Counted from the first letter of the stretch, positions 15,674 to 24,689 are shown. The stretch: 64,000 bases of DNA from Chitinophagaceae bacterium (GCA_947447825.1 CANFLL010000009.1:1-64000); one strand, 5' to 3'. Notes: generated from the letters alone by a model not told the origin. Numbers and translations are program-made.

Positions 15674-15694
15674 GTCAGGTTTCGAAGACCTGAC
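15674..15694. repeat. GTCAGGT...ACCTGAC palindrome
   Basis: GTCAGGT, TTCGAAG, ACCTGAC: a 7-bp stem of the CCTGTCAGGTTT type that is frequent between genes in Bacteroidota. A related CCTGACAGGTTAC lies at 12191-12203. It may act as a terminator or as a scattered repeat. Nothing else recognisable lies in 15440-15767. Confidence 0.45.
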
Positions 15695-15767
15695 TGCTTT
15701 AAACCACAGGATATACCGAAAGAAAGTAGATTTGTGGGTGAAAGGTATTTTCATTAAAAAAGTAATT

Positions 15768-16029
15768 ATGCAAAATTTAGATACCAGTATTAGATCAATT
15801 TCTAACCAAGAAGATTTTCTAGCTTTTATAAAATTGCTTATTGAAGATTTTTAAAACTAATGGGAATAATTGGGAAAATAAAACTCTTGACACTTATCTT
15901 GAAGCAATAGCAGATTGGACAGAGGGAGATATTGAAAATTATTATCTAAATACAAAACAAGAAATACCCAAGAATATAAATTGGAAAGTACTTGCAGACA
16001 TCTTAATGGCGGCTACGATGTATGAGTAA
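15768..16029 (+). pseudogene. DUF7660-like gene split by a one-base frameshift
   Basis: An ATG at 15768 opens a frame (MQNLDTSIRSISNQEDFLAFI...IEDF) that stops at 15854, directly after the T5 run at 15848-15852. The ORF of the track (15841-16029) continues in the next frame as FKTNGNNWENKTLDTYLEAI and ends INWKVLADILMAATMYE. Removing one T from the run joins the two into one protein of about 86 residues whose second half resembles the small DUF7660 family (recalled, not searched). The run is a classic site for a sequencing error, a phase-variable slip or a real inactivation. The function of the family is unknown. Confidence 0.65.
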
Positions 16030-16104
16030 TTGAAAAACATAATACCGATTCTTATTCTTCTCTCTCCCTCAAAAACTCTCTCCTCACCATAAAGCCGTTT
16101 ACAA

Positions 16105-16112
16105 TACTTTTG
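16105..16112 (+). promoter_or_regulatory. -7 promoter element of gatB
   Basis: TACTTTTG, an exact TAnnTTTG match; predicted start near 16118, 19 bases before the gatB ATG. Confidence 0.6.
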
Positions 16113-16136
16113 CGGCTCTTATTTCGATAATCATAT

Positions 16137-17633
16137 ATGGCAAATACAAACGAAACGGCAACAGTTAACTCCCCTTCAGGGGTTGGGGGTAAGGTTGGGG
16201 GTGATAAATACGAAGCGGTGATTGGGTTGGAGATTCACGCGCAACTGCAAACGGAAAGTAAATTGTTTTGTGGCGACAGTGCCGCTTTTGGTGGTGCGCC
16301 AAACACGCATATCAGTGCCATCACCATGGGGCATCCGGGTACGCTGCCCAAAACCAACAAGAAGGCGGTGGAGTATGCCATCAAGATGGGACTTGCCTGC
16401 AACTGCGAAATAGTGAAGGACAATTACTTTGCCCGTAAAAACTATTTCTACCCCGATTTGCCGAAGGGTTACCAGACTTCGCAGCACACAACACCCATCT
16501 GCAAAGGCGGCATTGTACCCATCACCACTAGCGAAGGCGCTAAGGATGTGGAGCTAAATAGGATTCACCTAGAGGAAGATGCGGGCAAAAGCATACACGA
16601 TATTGAGGATGATTATACCTGTGTGGATCTGAACCGTGCTGGTGTGCCACTGATAGAAATAGTGACCGAACCGTGCCTTCACAGCAGCGAAGAAGCGTAT
16701 CAATACGTGACGGAAGTGCGTAAGCTAGTGCAATGGATTGGCGTGTGCGATGGTAACATGGAAGAAGGCAGCCTGCGTTGCGATGCTAATGTGTCAATAA
16801 GGTTGAAGGGCGAAAAGAGTTTGGGCACCAAGGTGGAAGTGAAGAACCTGAACAGCATCCGCAATGTGAAGAAGGCAATAGATTATGAAATTGCACGGAT
16901 GATTGCCATTGTAGAAGACGGTGGTAAGATAGTGCAACAGACACGCAGCTTTAATGCTGATAACGATACTACCTTCTCGATGCGTGATAAGGAGGAAGCA
17001 AATGATTATAGATACTTTGCTTGTCCCGATTTATCGCCTTTTCATTTGACCGATGAATTTATCAAAGGAATAGAGGGAGCCTTGCCGAAGTTGCCAAAGC
17101 AATTAATTGCTAGTTATCAGAACGACTTTGGATTGAGTGCTTACGATGCGGCACAGTTGTGCGATGAAAAAGAAACCTCCGATTACTTTAATGCAGTAGC
17201 AAAAGAAAGCAAGAACTACAAGGCCATCGTAAACTGGATAACTGGTCCGATAAAGCAATACTTGAATGATAGCAATTTAAGCATTGGGGCACTGAAACTA
17301 CCTGCCAAAACATTGGGGGCATTGATACAATTAATTGATGAAGGAAAGGTAAACTTCTCGGTAGCGGCAACAAGGATATTCCCTGTGTTATTGCAAAGCG
17401 ACAAGCAACCGCTGCAAGTGGCAGAAGAATTGAACCTATTACAAGTAAGTGACACCAATGAACTGGAAGGATGGGTGGATGAAGCCATCAGTAAGATGCC
17501 AGACAAGGTTGCAGAATACAAAAAAGGTAAGAAGGGATTGATAGGCTTGTTTGTAGGCGAAGTGAAAAAATTAAGTAAAGGCAAGGCTGATCCGAAAGTG
17601 GTGACAGAGTTGTTGCAAAAGAAGTTGGGATAA
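16137..17633 (+). CDS. gatB: Asp-tRNA(Asn)/Glu-tRNA(Gln) amidotransferase subunit B
   Basis: A 498-residue GatB, the kinase/tRNA-binding subunit that converts Glu-tRNAGln (or Asp-tRNAAsn) to the amide form with GatA and GatC. The signature YEAVIGLEIHAQL is followed by FCGD, LPKGYQTSQ and GVPLIEIVTEP. The C-terminal YqeY-like tRNA domain spans about 350-498. gatA and gatC are not adjacent, which is usual in this phylum. The ATG start puts about 23 residues (Gly/Ser/Val-rich, encoded by CCCCTTCAGGGGTTGGGGGT-like DNA) before the family start, an unusual extension. The first half of the gene is clearly more GC-rich (about 47-58 percent in samples I counted) than its surroundings. Confidence 0.96.
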   Translation: MANTNETATVNSPSGVGGKVGGDKYEAVIGLEIHAQLQTESKLFCGDSAAFGGAPNTHISAITMGHPGTLPKTNKKAVEYAIKMGLACNCEIVKDNYFARKNYFYPDLPKGYQTSQHTTPICKGGIVPITTSEGAKDVELNRIHLEEDAGKSIHDIEDDYTCVDLNRAGVPLIEIVTEPCLHSSEEAYQYVTEVRKLVQWIGVCDGNMEEGSLRCDANVSIRLKGEKSLGTKVEVKNLNSIRNVKKAIDYEIARMIAIVEDGGKIVQQTRSFNADNDTTFSMRDKEEANDYRYFACPDLSPFHLTDEFIKGIEGALPKLPKQLIASYQNDFGLSAYDAAQLCDEKETSDYFNAVAKESKNYKAIVNWITGPIKQYLNDSNLSIGALKLPAKTLGALIQLIDEGKVNFSVAATRIFPVLLQSDKQPLQVAEELNLLQVSDTNELEGWVDEAISKMPDKVAEYKKGKKGLIGLFVGEVKKLSKGKADPKVVTELLQKKLG

Positions 17634-17711
17634 GAGAGGGGGATAGACAAATAGGGAAAGCAGTTTTGGCTGTAGAGAATATTCATTTATAAAACAATAA
17701 AAATAAAAAGT

Positions 17712-18383
17712 ATGAAAGTAAATCAGTTTATAGACCATACCATTTTGAAGCCTACCACGCTTGTTAGTGATATTGAAAAACTATGTGCCGAGGCAACAGA
17801 ATACCAGTTTGCAGCAGTGTGTGTGCCGCCAAACTTCATTAAGAAATCGAAGGAATTAACAACAGGTTCTTCTGTAAAAGTGGCAACAGTTATTGGCTTT
17901 CCGTTTGGCTATAGTGCCGTAGAAGCCAAGCTTGCCGAAATAGTATTGGCATTGGTAGATGGTGTAGATGAATTGGATATTGTAATTAATATATCGGCCA
18001 TTAAAAATAATGATTGGGAATATTTGGCTAATGAAATAAATCACTTATTGCCCGTGATAAAGCAACATAATAAAACAGTAAAAATTATTATTGAAAGCGG
18101 CATATTAACCGATGACGAAATAGTAAAATGTTGTCAACTATATGGTGCTGCCGGTATCGATTACCTAAAAACTTCTACCGGTTATGCTGAAAAAGGTGCT
18201 TCTGTGCACACAGTAGAATTGTTTAGAAAGAATCTTCCTCCCAATGTGCAAATTAAAGCTTCGGGTGGAATAAGAGATTATGCTTTCGCTAAAGAATTGG
18301 TTGAAGCAGGGGCAACTCGTTTGGGTTGCAGTGCCGGAGTAGCCATCGTGAAAGGCGAAAATGCAGGTGCAGGAAATTATTAA
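17712..18383 (+). CDS. deoC: Deoxyribose-phosphate aldolase
   Basis: A 223-residue class I aldolase cleaving 2-deoxyribose-5-phosphate to glyceraldehyde-3-phosphate and acetaldehyde in deoxynucleoside catabolism. Seen are IDHTILKPT at the start, AAVCVPPNFI, VIGFPFGY, the VDELDIVINI segment, IIIESGIL, and DYLKTSTGY, whose Lys forms the Schiff base. KASGGIRDY and TRLGCSAGVAIV close the barrel. Length is typical. It lies 78 bases after gatB in the same direction and is followed by an intrinsic terminator. Confidence 0.95.
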   Translation: MKVNQFIDHTILKPTTLVSDIEKLCAEATEYQFAAVCVPPNFIKKSKELTTGSSVKVATVIGFPFGYSAVEAKLAEIVLALVDGVDELDIVINISAIKNNDWEYLANEINHLLPVIKQHNKTVKIIIESGILTDDEIVKCCQLYGAAGIDYLKTSTGYAEKGASVHTVELFRKNLPPNVQIKASGGIRDYAFAKELVEAGATRLGCSAGVAIVKGENAGAGNY

Positions 18384-18512
18384 TAGTGAAAATTATTTAG
18401 TTAAGAGAAAATACCGCAGAGTCTACTTTGTTATTTTCACAGATAATGGTTGAGTGAGTGGTGTAATCACTTCAAGCTAAATTAACGGAATTGAATCATT
18501 AATATTTGTTTT

Positions 18513-18545
18513 GAAAGGCGACTTCTATCAATGAAGTCGCCTTTC
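18513..18545 (+). terminator. Intrinsic terminator after deoC
   Basis: GAAAGGCGACTTC and GAAGTCGCCTTTC form a perfect 13-bp stem around TATCAAT, followed by TTATTTTAATT. It lies 130 bases after the deoC stop. Confidence 0.85.
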
Positions 18546-18631
18546 TTATTTTAATTATTCGGTTATAAAAGAGTGTTTCTGGACTAAAATAATCAACTCA
18601 TTAAGTGTACTTTCAAGGTTATTGTTGTAAT

Positions 18632-18799
18632 TCTTGAAATCTGATAAGAACCTCTGGAGGTTCAGACTAAAATCTTTGAAATCTAAGGTGAACCACTATA
18701 GGTTCAAGCCGAAATCTTTGGAATCTGAGTTAAACCTCTAGAGGTTCAGACCAATATCCTAGAAATCTGAGCTAAACCTATGTAGGTTCTTACTAGAAT
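18632..18799 (+). repeat. 42-bp tandem array with palindromic cores (4 copies)
   Basis: Four units, each with a palindrome of the form AACCTCTAGAGGTT (starts at 18649, 18691, 18733 and 18775, exactly 42 bp apart). Half a period away each unit has a GAAATCT core (18636, 18678, 18720, 18762), also 42 bp apart. Copies differ at several positions, but the centres of the palindromes keep partial symmetry. The array lies between the deoC terminator and the guaA promoter. Besides these the 18384-18893 gap holds nothing else I recognise. Confidence 0.9.
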
Positions 18800-18881
18800 C
18801 CCGAAATAGGGATGATTTTGAAATTTAATCCATCCTTACCTATAACCATAATTAGCTTATAACGCTTTTAGTGTTTTCTGT

Positions 18882-18889
18882 TACCTTCG
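18882..18889 (+). promoter_or_regulatory. -7 promoter element of guaA, possibly giving a leaderless mRNA
   Basis: TACCTTCG, a one-mismatch TAnnTTTG match, ends five bases before the guaA ATG at 18894. By the ffs ruler transcription would start at the start codon. Confidence 0.5.
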
Positions 18890-18893
18890 CGGC

Positions 18894-20429
18894 ATGACTG
18901 AAAAAATCTTGATTCTCGATTTTGGTAGCCAATTTACCCAACTAATTGCGCGTGGGGTAAGAGAAGCCAATGTGTATTGCGAAATAATTCCCTACAACAA
19001 AGCGTTCACAATAGATTCTACACTGAAAGGTATCATCCTTAGTGGCTCTCCTTTTAGTGTTAATGACGAAAATCCACCACTGGTTGATGTAGCAAAACTA
19101 GCTGCACAATTGCCAGTTTTGGGCGTTTGTTATGGTGCCCAAATGACGGCCAAACTATTGGGTGGCCGAGTGGATAAGAGTAATAAAAGAGAATATGGTC
19201 GTGCAATATTATCAATTGCAAAAGATGATGTATTGCTAAAAGATGTAACGCCAAGCTCGCAAGTTTGGATGAGCCATAGCGATAGCATCTCTGCCTTGCC
19301 AGAAGGTTTCGAAGCACTTGCCACAACAGAAAGCATTCCGGTTGCCGCTTTTAAGAGAGTTAATGGAGATGGTTTTCCACTTTATGGCATCCAATTTCAT
19401 CCAGAAGTACATCATTCAGTAGAAGGAAAAAAGATAATTAAGAACTTTTTGGTGCATGTATGTGGTTGTAAACAAGAGTTTACGCCCACTTCTTTTATAC
19501 ACGAAACAGTAGAAAAATTAAAAGCACAAATAGGTGATGCCAAAGTAATTATGGCATTGAGTGGCGGTGTGGATAGTACTGTTGCTGCTACACTGATAAG
19601 CCGTGCAGTAGGTAAAAACCTGTACGGAATATTTGTAGATAATGGGGTATTGAGAAAAAATGAGTTCCAGCAAGTATTGGATATTTATAAACAACTCGAC
19701 CTTAATGTTACAGGCATTGATGCTAAGAAATTGTTCTATGATGGATTGGCAGGAAAATCTGATCCAGAAGAAAAAAGAAAGGTTATTGGGGGATTGTTTA
19801 TAGATGTATTTCAGCAAGAGGCAAACAAAATAAAGGATGCCAGCTTTCTGGGACAAGGAACTATTTATCCTGATGTGATAGAAAGTGTGAGTGTTCATGG
19901 GCCGTCTGCTACTATAAAATCGCACCATAATGTTGGGGGACTACCAGATACTATGAAGCTTGGATTGGTAGAACCTTTGCGTTATCTGTTTAAAGATGAA
20001 GTGAGAAGGGTTGGTTTAGAATTGGGCATTCCGCACGATTTGTTATTCCGTCATCCATTTCCTGGTCCAGGATTGGCCATCCGAATTTTGGGAGAAGTAA
20101 CAGAAGAAAAAGTAACGCTATTGCAAGACGCGGATCTTCTCTATACAAAAATGCTGAAAGAAACAGGTTTGTACGAAAAGGTATGGCAAGCTGGTACCAT
20201 CTTATTGCCGGTGAAAAGTGTGGGTGTAATGGGCGATGAACGTACTTATGAGTTTACGGTGGCACTTAGGGCAGTAACAAGTGTCGACGGCATGACGGCA
20301 GATTGGGCACATTTACCTTATGAGTTCTTGGCAAACATTTCTAATGAAATTATTAATAACGTTCGTGGAATAAACCGTGTGGTGTACGATATTAGCAGTA
20401 AGCCACCAGCCACAATAGAATGGGAGTAA
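18894..20429 (+). CDS. guaA: GMP synthase (glutamine-hydrolysing)
   Basis: A 511-residue GuaA that aminates XMP to GMP using glutamine and ATP. The N-terminal class I glutamine amidotransferase (about 1-190) has LGVCYGAQM with the nucleophilic Cys and the FHPEVHHS His/Glu. The ATP-pyrophosphatase domain begins with the P-loop [11 protein letters not shown] (about 215-228), and the C-terminal dimerisation domain carries [12 protein letters not shown] and ends KPPATIEWE. Normal length. It is preceded by the 42-bp repeat array and followed by a large heptamer-built inverted repeat. Confidence 0.97.
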   Translation: MTEKILILDFGSQFTQLIARGVREANVYCEIIPYNKAFTIDSTLKGIILSGSPFSVNDENPPLVDVAKLAAQLPVLGVCYGAQMTAKLLGGRVDKSNKREYGRAILSIAKDDVLLKDVTPSSQVWMSHSDSISALPEGFEALATTESIPVAAFKRVNGDGFPLYGIQFHPEVHHSVEGKKIIKNFLVHVCGCKQEFTPTSFIHETVEKLKAQIGDAKVIMALSGGVDSTVAATLISRAVGKNLYGIFVDNGVLRKNEFQQVLDIYKQLDLNVTGIDAKKLFYDGLAGKSDPEEKRKVIGGLFIDVFQQEANKIKDASFLGQGTIYPDVIESVSVHGPSATIKSHHNVGGLPDTMKLGLVEPLRYLFKDEVRRVGLELGIPHDLLFRHPFPGPGLAIRILGEVTEEKVTLLQDADLLYTKMLKETGLYEKVWQAGTILLPVKSVGVMGDERTYEFTVALRAVTSVDGMTADWAHLPYEFLANISNEIINNVRGINRVVYDISSKPPATIEWE

Positions 20430-20430
20430 A

Positions 20431-20508
20431 TAGTTGTTAGTGATTAGTTATTAGTGGTTAGTTTTAGCCTACAATAACTAACCACTAATAACTAATCACT
20501 AACAACTA
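20431..20508. repeat. 33-bp perfect inverted repeat built of heptamers
   Basis: The left arm (20431-20463) reads as heptamers TAGTTGT, TAGTGAT, TAGTTAT, TAGTGGT, TAGTT. The right arm (20476-20508) is its exact reverse complement. The loop is TTAGCCTACAAT. It starts one base after the guaA stop and ends 11 bases before the next ATG, so it could terminate guaA or fold in the leader of the next gene. Confidence 0.9.
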
Positions 20509-20519
20509 AAAAAGTGTTC

Positions 20520-21674
20520 ATGAATAAATTGTCAATCCTTTGTTTGGTTCTTTTGGTTCAGTCTTTTTGTTTGCATTCGAATGCGCAGAATAGACTTAAA
20601 GTAGCTGTATTTGCACCTGTTTATTTGGATAGTGCTTTTAATGGAAATGACTTTAGGGCAGGATTAGCCAATCTTCCTAAGTATATGCTTGCAGGACAAG
20701 ATTTTTATAACGGCGTTATGATGGCCATAGATAGCCTTCAAGCAATTGAAAAAGATTTAGAAGTTTTGTTTTATGATAGCAAGGGTAAAGAAAGCGTTTA
20801 TACCATTGCCCACAAACCTGAGTTCGAAAGTGTAAACATGATTATTGCCGTTTTTAATAACAGGCAGGATGTTAAACCATTGGCAGATATTGCACAAACA
20901 AGAAAAATTCCACTCATATCTTCCACTTATCCAAATGATGGCGGCATTGACAATAATCCTTATTTCGTGTTGATTAATACTCCGCTGAAATCCCATCTCG
21001 AACAGATTTACAAGTATCTACAAAAGAATCTCTCCACAGGCAATGTTGTTTACATTAAGCGTAAAGGTCAATTGGAAGATCTAATTCAGTATTATTTTTT
21101 AGAAGCCGCAAGAGCAACTCCTTCTCTTCCACTTAAATACAAAACAATTGAATTAGCGGATAACTTCACTTCCCAAATGCTTGAAAAATGCCTTGATAGT
21201 ACTGTTGCAAACACTATTATTTGTGGCAGTCTGAACGAAACCTTTGGAGTTAAACTAGTGAAGTCCTTGGCTGCAAACAAAAGCTATGAATGTACAGTGA
21301 TGGGAATGCCTACTTGGGATGGACTAAAAGATTTGGATGGACCTGATTGCAAAGGCGTAAACCTTGTGTTCACCACTCCCTACAATTTTATTCGATCACT
21401 TCCTGTTGCAGCTAAAATCTCTGCTGCTTATAAAAGCCAGTTTTATGGCAGAGCAAGTGATATGTTTTTTAAAGGATATGAAAGTATGTTTCATTTCAGT
21501 AGTTTATTAATACAGCATCCAACAGACATTATGCAACATCTTTCTGATAAAGAGTTTAAACTTTTTAATGACTTTATAATAGAACCCTTCAAGATAAGTC
21601 CAGACCAACCCGTACAATACCTAGCTAATAAAAAGATATACTTCATTAAGAAGCTGGATGGGGCATATAAATAA
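20520..21674 (+). CDS. Secreted periplasmic-binding-protein-like protein (type 1 fold)
   Basis: About 384 residues from the ATG at 20520 (the track uses the GTG at 20514). A signal peptide (LCLVLLVQSFCLHSNAQ) ends near residue 24. The mature part begins LKVAVFAPVYLDSAF and contains DFYNGVMMAIDSL, IAVFNNRQDVKPLADIAQ and IPLISSTYPNDGG. This is the pattern of Peripla_BP_6/ABC branched-chain amino-acid receptor-like domains. In related Bacteroidota a protein of this sort, often with LysM domains, follows guaA; no LysM is seen here. No permease or ATPase gene is adjacent, so a transport role is doubtful and the ligand is unknown. Confidence 0.75.
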   Translation: MNKLSILCLVLLVQSFCLHSNAQNRLKVAVFAPVYLDSAFNGNDFRAGLANLPKYMLAGQDFYNGVMMAIDSLQAIEKDLEVLFYDSKGKESVYTIAHKPEFESVNMIIAVFNNRQDVKPLADIAQTRKIPLISSTYPNDGGIDNNPYFVLINTPLKSHLEQIYKYLQKNLSTGNVVYIKRKGQLEDLIQYYFLEAARATPSLPLKYKTIELADNFTSQMLEKCLDSTVANTIICGSLNETFGVKLVKSLAANKSYECTVMGMPTWDGLKDLDGPDCKGVNLVFTTPYNFIRSLPVAAKISAAYKSQFYGRASDMFFKGYESMFHFSSLLIQHPTDIMQHLSDKEFKLFNDFIIEPFKISPDQPVQYLANKKIYFIKKLDGAYK

Positions 21675-21785
21675 TTCATATTTGTTTGTGTTGATTTATT
21701 TCAACTAAAGTAAACTAGATTTATTTGGTAAATTTTTAATAATTCTTGTTTATTGTTAGAAAAATTATACTAATTTTCGCCATTC

Positions 21786-21793
21786 TATATTTG
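21786..21793 (+). promoter_or_regulatory. -7 promoter element upstream of ppc
   Basis: TATATTTG, an exact TAnnTTTG match; predicted start near 21799, giving a leader of about 118 bases for ppc. Confidence 0.45.
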
Positions 21794-21916
21794 CTTGCCC
21801 AAAAAAACGTTGTTCCGAAAGGAAAATACAAAGATTAATAAAGGACTGTTGCGTCAACCTTCAACCTTTATTTTCTTTATAAAAATAAACAGTAAACAGC
21901 TTAACACATACACATT

Positions 21917-24496
21917 ATGAATCATCGTTTGGCGGCTCTTCAGAAATTTAAAAACCATGTAGGTATCAAATTTCAGTTATACAACAGCCTTTTTGGCTCT
22001 CTGCCTTTTCATCGAATAGAAAAGACGGGCATTTTGGTTTCCTTGTTATTGGTAGATTGCGAGGAGGGCTATGCGAAAGGTAATAGCCCGATACAAATTT
22101 TGGAGGAGTTCTTTGCCAAACAAACCAGTTTTGTGAAGGAAGAGGATAAAGCTGATTTATTGTTTCGCTTTGTGCAATATATTGAAAGGCAAGTAGTATT
22201 GTTTGATGCACTAGAAGATGCCGCTTTTACAAACGTAAACGACATTAATGGCAAGGGAACGATGAAACATTTGGAGATGCTTGTTGAACAACAAGATTCC
22301 GAAAAACAACTTTCTGAGAAGTTAAAAGATTTCAATATTGAGTTGGTGTTAACTGCACATCCAACACAGTTCTATACAGGTTCAGTATTGCGGATTATTC
22401 ATGACATTTCTAATGCAGTGGACCATAATAAGGAAGCTCAAATCTATACTTATCTACAACAACTTGGTCGTACACCATTTTTTCAACATTCAAAGCCTAC
22501 ACCTTATGATGAGGCTATGAGCTTATTATGGTATTTGGAAAATGTTTTTTATTCTGCAACTGGAAAAATAATCAGCAATTTAAAAAATACCTTTCCTGAT
22601 TGTATGAGTGCAGATAATCCTGTTATTAAAATGGGATTCTGGCCAGGTGGTGATAGAGATGGAAATCCTTTTGTTGATGCAGAAACAACCCTTAAAGTGG
22701 CTGGTGCATTGCGGAAAGGAATCATTAAATGTTACCATTCAGAAGCTAAAAAACTAATTAGACGATTAACTTTTAAAGGAGTTGAGCCATTGATTGCTCA
22801 ATTGGAGAAAAGACTTTATACTCATCAACATAATCCTGATTGTAAGGATATCATCACCAAACAATCTATATTGGATGTTCTTTTTGAAGTTCGTCATAAG
22901 ATTATCTACCAACACAATAGTCTTTTTTTAGAATTGGTTGACAACTTTATCAGTAAAGTAGAAGTATTCGGAATGCACTTCGCTTCCTTAGATGTTCGAC
23001 AAGATAGTAGCATTCATGTGAAAGTTATTGATATTATTTCTAAGAATTCAGATGTTCTTCCATCAAATTATGAATCCCTTTCTAGCGTCGATAAAATGCA
23101 AGCACTTTGCGCCATCACTAAAACTGTTGATGAATCAATTCTAACAGATGCAGTACATAAGGATACCGTCAGGGTTACTGCCGCCATCAAGGAAATTCAA
23201 CAAACTAATGGAGAGTCTGGTTGCAATAGATACATTATTAGCCAATGCAACAGTGCTTTAAATGTTATAGAAGTTTATGGTTTATTCTTGATGGGCGGAT
23301 GGAATGCAGACGAGTTAAGTGTTGATATAGTGCCACTATTCGAAACTGTAGATGATCTTCGCAATGCTTCCGACATTATGAAGCAGTTATATGAACATCC
23401 TGTTTACAGCCAACATTTGTTGCGCAGAAAGAACAAACAAACTATCATGCTTGGCTTCTCTGATGGTACAAAAGATGGTGGTTATTTGATGGCAAACTGG
23501 AGCATCTATAAGGCTAAGGAAGAACTTACAGCCATTTCAAAACAATATGAAGTAGATGTAGTATTCTTTGATGGTCGTGGTGGCCCGCCAGCAAGAGGTG
23601 GCGGAAAAACTCATCAGTTCTATGCGTCAATGGGCAACAAAATTGCTAATAAAGAAATTCAGTTAACCATTCAAGGACAAACTGTTAGTAGCAACTTTGG
23701 CACTATCGATAAAGCGCAGTTTAATATGGAGCAGTTGCTTCATGCAGGACTTTCGCACAACCTATTTAATAATGAGGAAATAACAATTCTACCTAAAGAA
23801 GAAGAGTTGATTAATTTATTAGCAGATAAAAGTTTCAAGTCTTACATAAAGTTAAAAGAGCATCCATACTTTGCTGATTATTTAAGCAATGCAAGTGCGC
23901 TAAAGTTTTATGCACAAACAAACATTGGCAGTCGGCCTGCAAAAAGAGGTGCTGGCAATAAGCTTTCCTTGAAAGATTTGAGGGCTATTCCTTTTGTCGG
24001 TGCTTGGAGTCAGTTAAAACAAAATGTTACTGGTTACTACGGTGTGGGTACTGCCTTTAAAGAAATAGAGGATGAAGGAAAATGGGATGAGTTAGTTAGT
24101 CTTTACGAGCATTCACTTTTCTTTAGAACACTCTTGGATAACTGCCAAATGGCCATGCAAAAGTGTTTCTTCCCACTAACGGCATTTCTTCAAGATCACC
24201 CTATTTATGGGGAAATCTGGAACATGGTTCATGATGAATATGAGCTAACTAAAAAATATGTGCTTAAACTTTCTGGTAATACAGAATTAATGGACAATTA
24301 TCCTGTTGACCAGTTATCAATCCAAATGAGGGAACGTATTGTTCTTCCATTGGTCACCATTCAGCAGTATGCCATTACTAAAGTTCGTTTGTTAGAAGAA
24401 CATTTAATAGGTACTGCGCCTATTAAAACTACGTACGAAAAGTTGGCAATGCGTTGTAGTTTCGGTATCATCAATGCTGGCAGAAACTCAGCATAG
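21917..24496 (+). CDS. ppc: Phosphoenolpyruvate carboxylase
   Basis: An 859-residue PEPC that carboxylates PEP with bicarbonate to oxaloacetate. The catalytic His motif is VLTAHPTQ (about 145-152). Other sites are MGFWPGGDRDGNPFV, MLGFSDGTKDGGY, FFDGRGGPPARGGGKTH (the mobile glycine-rich arginine loop) and GSRPAKRGAG. The usual C-terminal QNTG/RNTG reads RNSA here, and the residue after HPT is Gln rather than Glu. These look like lineage variants rather than inactivation, because the main catalytic residues are kept. It is a single-gene unit with its own promoter and terminator. Confidence 0.94.
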   Translation: MNHRLAALQKFKNHVGIKFQLYNSLFGSLPFHRIEKTGILVSLLLVDCEEGYAKGNSPIQILEEFFAKQTSFVKEEDKADLLFRFVQYIERQVVLFDALEDAAFTNVNDINGKGTMKHLEMLVEQQDSEKQLSEKLKDFNIELVLTAHPTQFYTGSVLRIIHDISNAVDHNKEAQIYTYLQQLGRTPFFQHSKPTPYDEAMSLLWYLENVFYSATGKIISNLKNTFPDCMSADNPVIKMGFWPGGDRDGNPFVDAETTLKVAGALRKGIIKCYHSEAKKLIRRLTFKGVEPLIAQLEKRLYTHQHNPDCKDIITKQSILDVLFEVRHKIIYQHNSLFLELVDNFISKVEVFGMHFASLDVRQDSSIHVKVIDIISKNSDVLPSNYESLSSVDKMQALCAITKTVDESILTDAVHKDTVRVTAAIKEIQQTNGESGCNRYIISQCNSALNVIEVYGLFLMGGWNADELSVDIVPLFETVDDLRNASDIMKQLYEHPVYSQHLLRRKNKQTIMLGFSDGTKDGGYLMANWSIYKAKEELTAISKQYEVDVVFFDGRGGPPARGGGKTHQFYASMGNKIANKEIQLTIQGQTVSSNFGTIDKAQFNMEQLLHAGLSHNLFNNEEITILPKEEELINLLADKSFKSYIKLKEHPYFADYLSNASALKFYAQTNIGSRPAKRGAGNKLSLKDLRAIPFVGAWSQLKQNVTGYYGVGTAFKEIEDEGKWDELVSLYEHSLFFRTLLDNCQMAMQKCFFPLTAFLQDHPIYGEIWNMVHDEYELTKKYVLKLSGNTELMDNYPVDQLSIQMRERIVLPLVTIQQYAITKVRLLEEHLIGTAPIKTTYEKLAMRCSFGIINAGRNSA

Positions 24497-24516
24497 TGAT
24501 AAATGTATATAATCAG

Positions 24517-24551
24517 AAAGTGCAGCCACTATTTATTAGTGGCTGCACTTT
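24517..24551 (+). terminator. Intrinsic terminator after ppc
   Basis: AAAGTGCAGCCACTA and TAGTGGCTGCACTTT form a perfect 15-bp stem with a TTTAT loop and a following T run. Confidence 0.9.
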
Positions 24552-24565
24552 TTGTTTGAATGATT

Positions 24566-24608
24566 CAACAAAGGTCAAAAACCTTCAAAAAGTTGTTGAC
24601 CTTTGTTG
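24566..24608. repeat. Second hairpin between ppc and the SDR gene
   Basis: CAACAAAGGTCAA and TTGACCTTTGTTG, a perfect 13-bp stem with a 17-base loop. It lies between convergent genes. It may serve as a back-up terminator. Confidence 0.55.
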
Positions 24609-24689
24609 TTTAATGGATAATAAAGCACTAGATGTAATTTGGATAACAGCATCTTATCCACTTGTAACCTTATAGAATATCTGTAGCCT

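Noticed and set aside
15560-15757. 65-codon ORF after idi
   Set aside because: It spans a hairpin repeat element and a GTCAGGT palindrome and shows no family features or conserved start.
18632-18799. Possible CRISPR array with 14-bp palindromic repeats
   Set aside because: The intervals between palindromes are also repeats of each other, and no cas genes are present.
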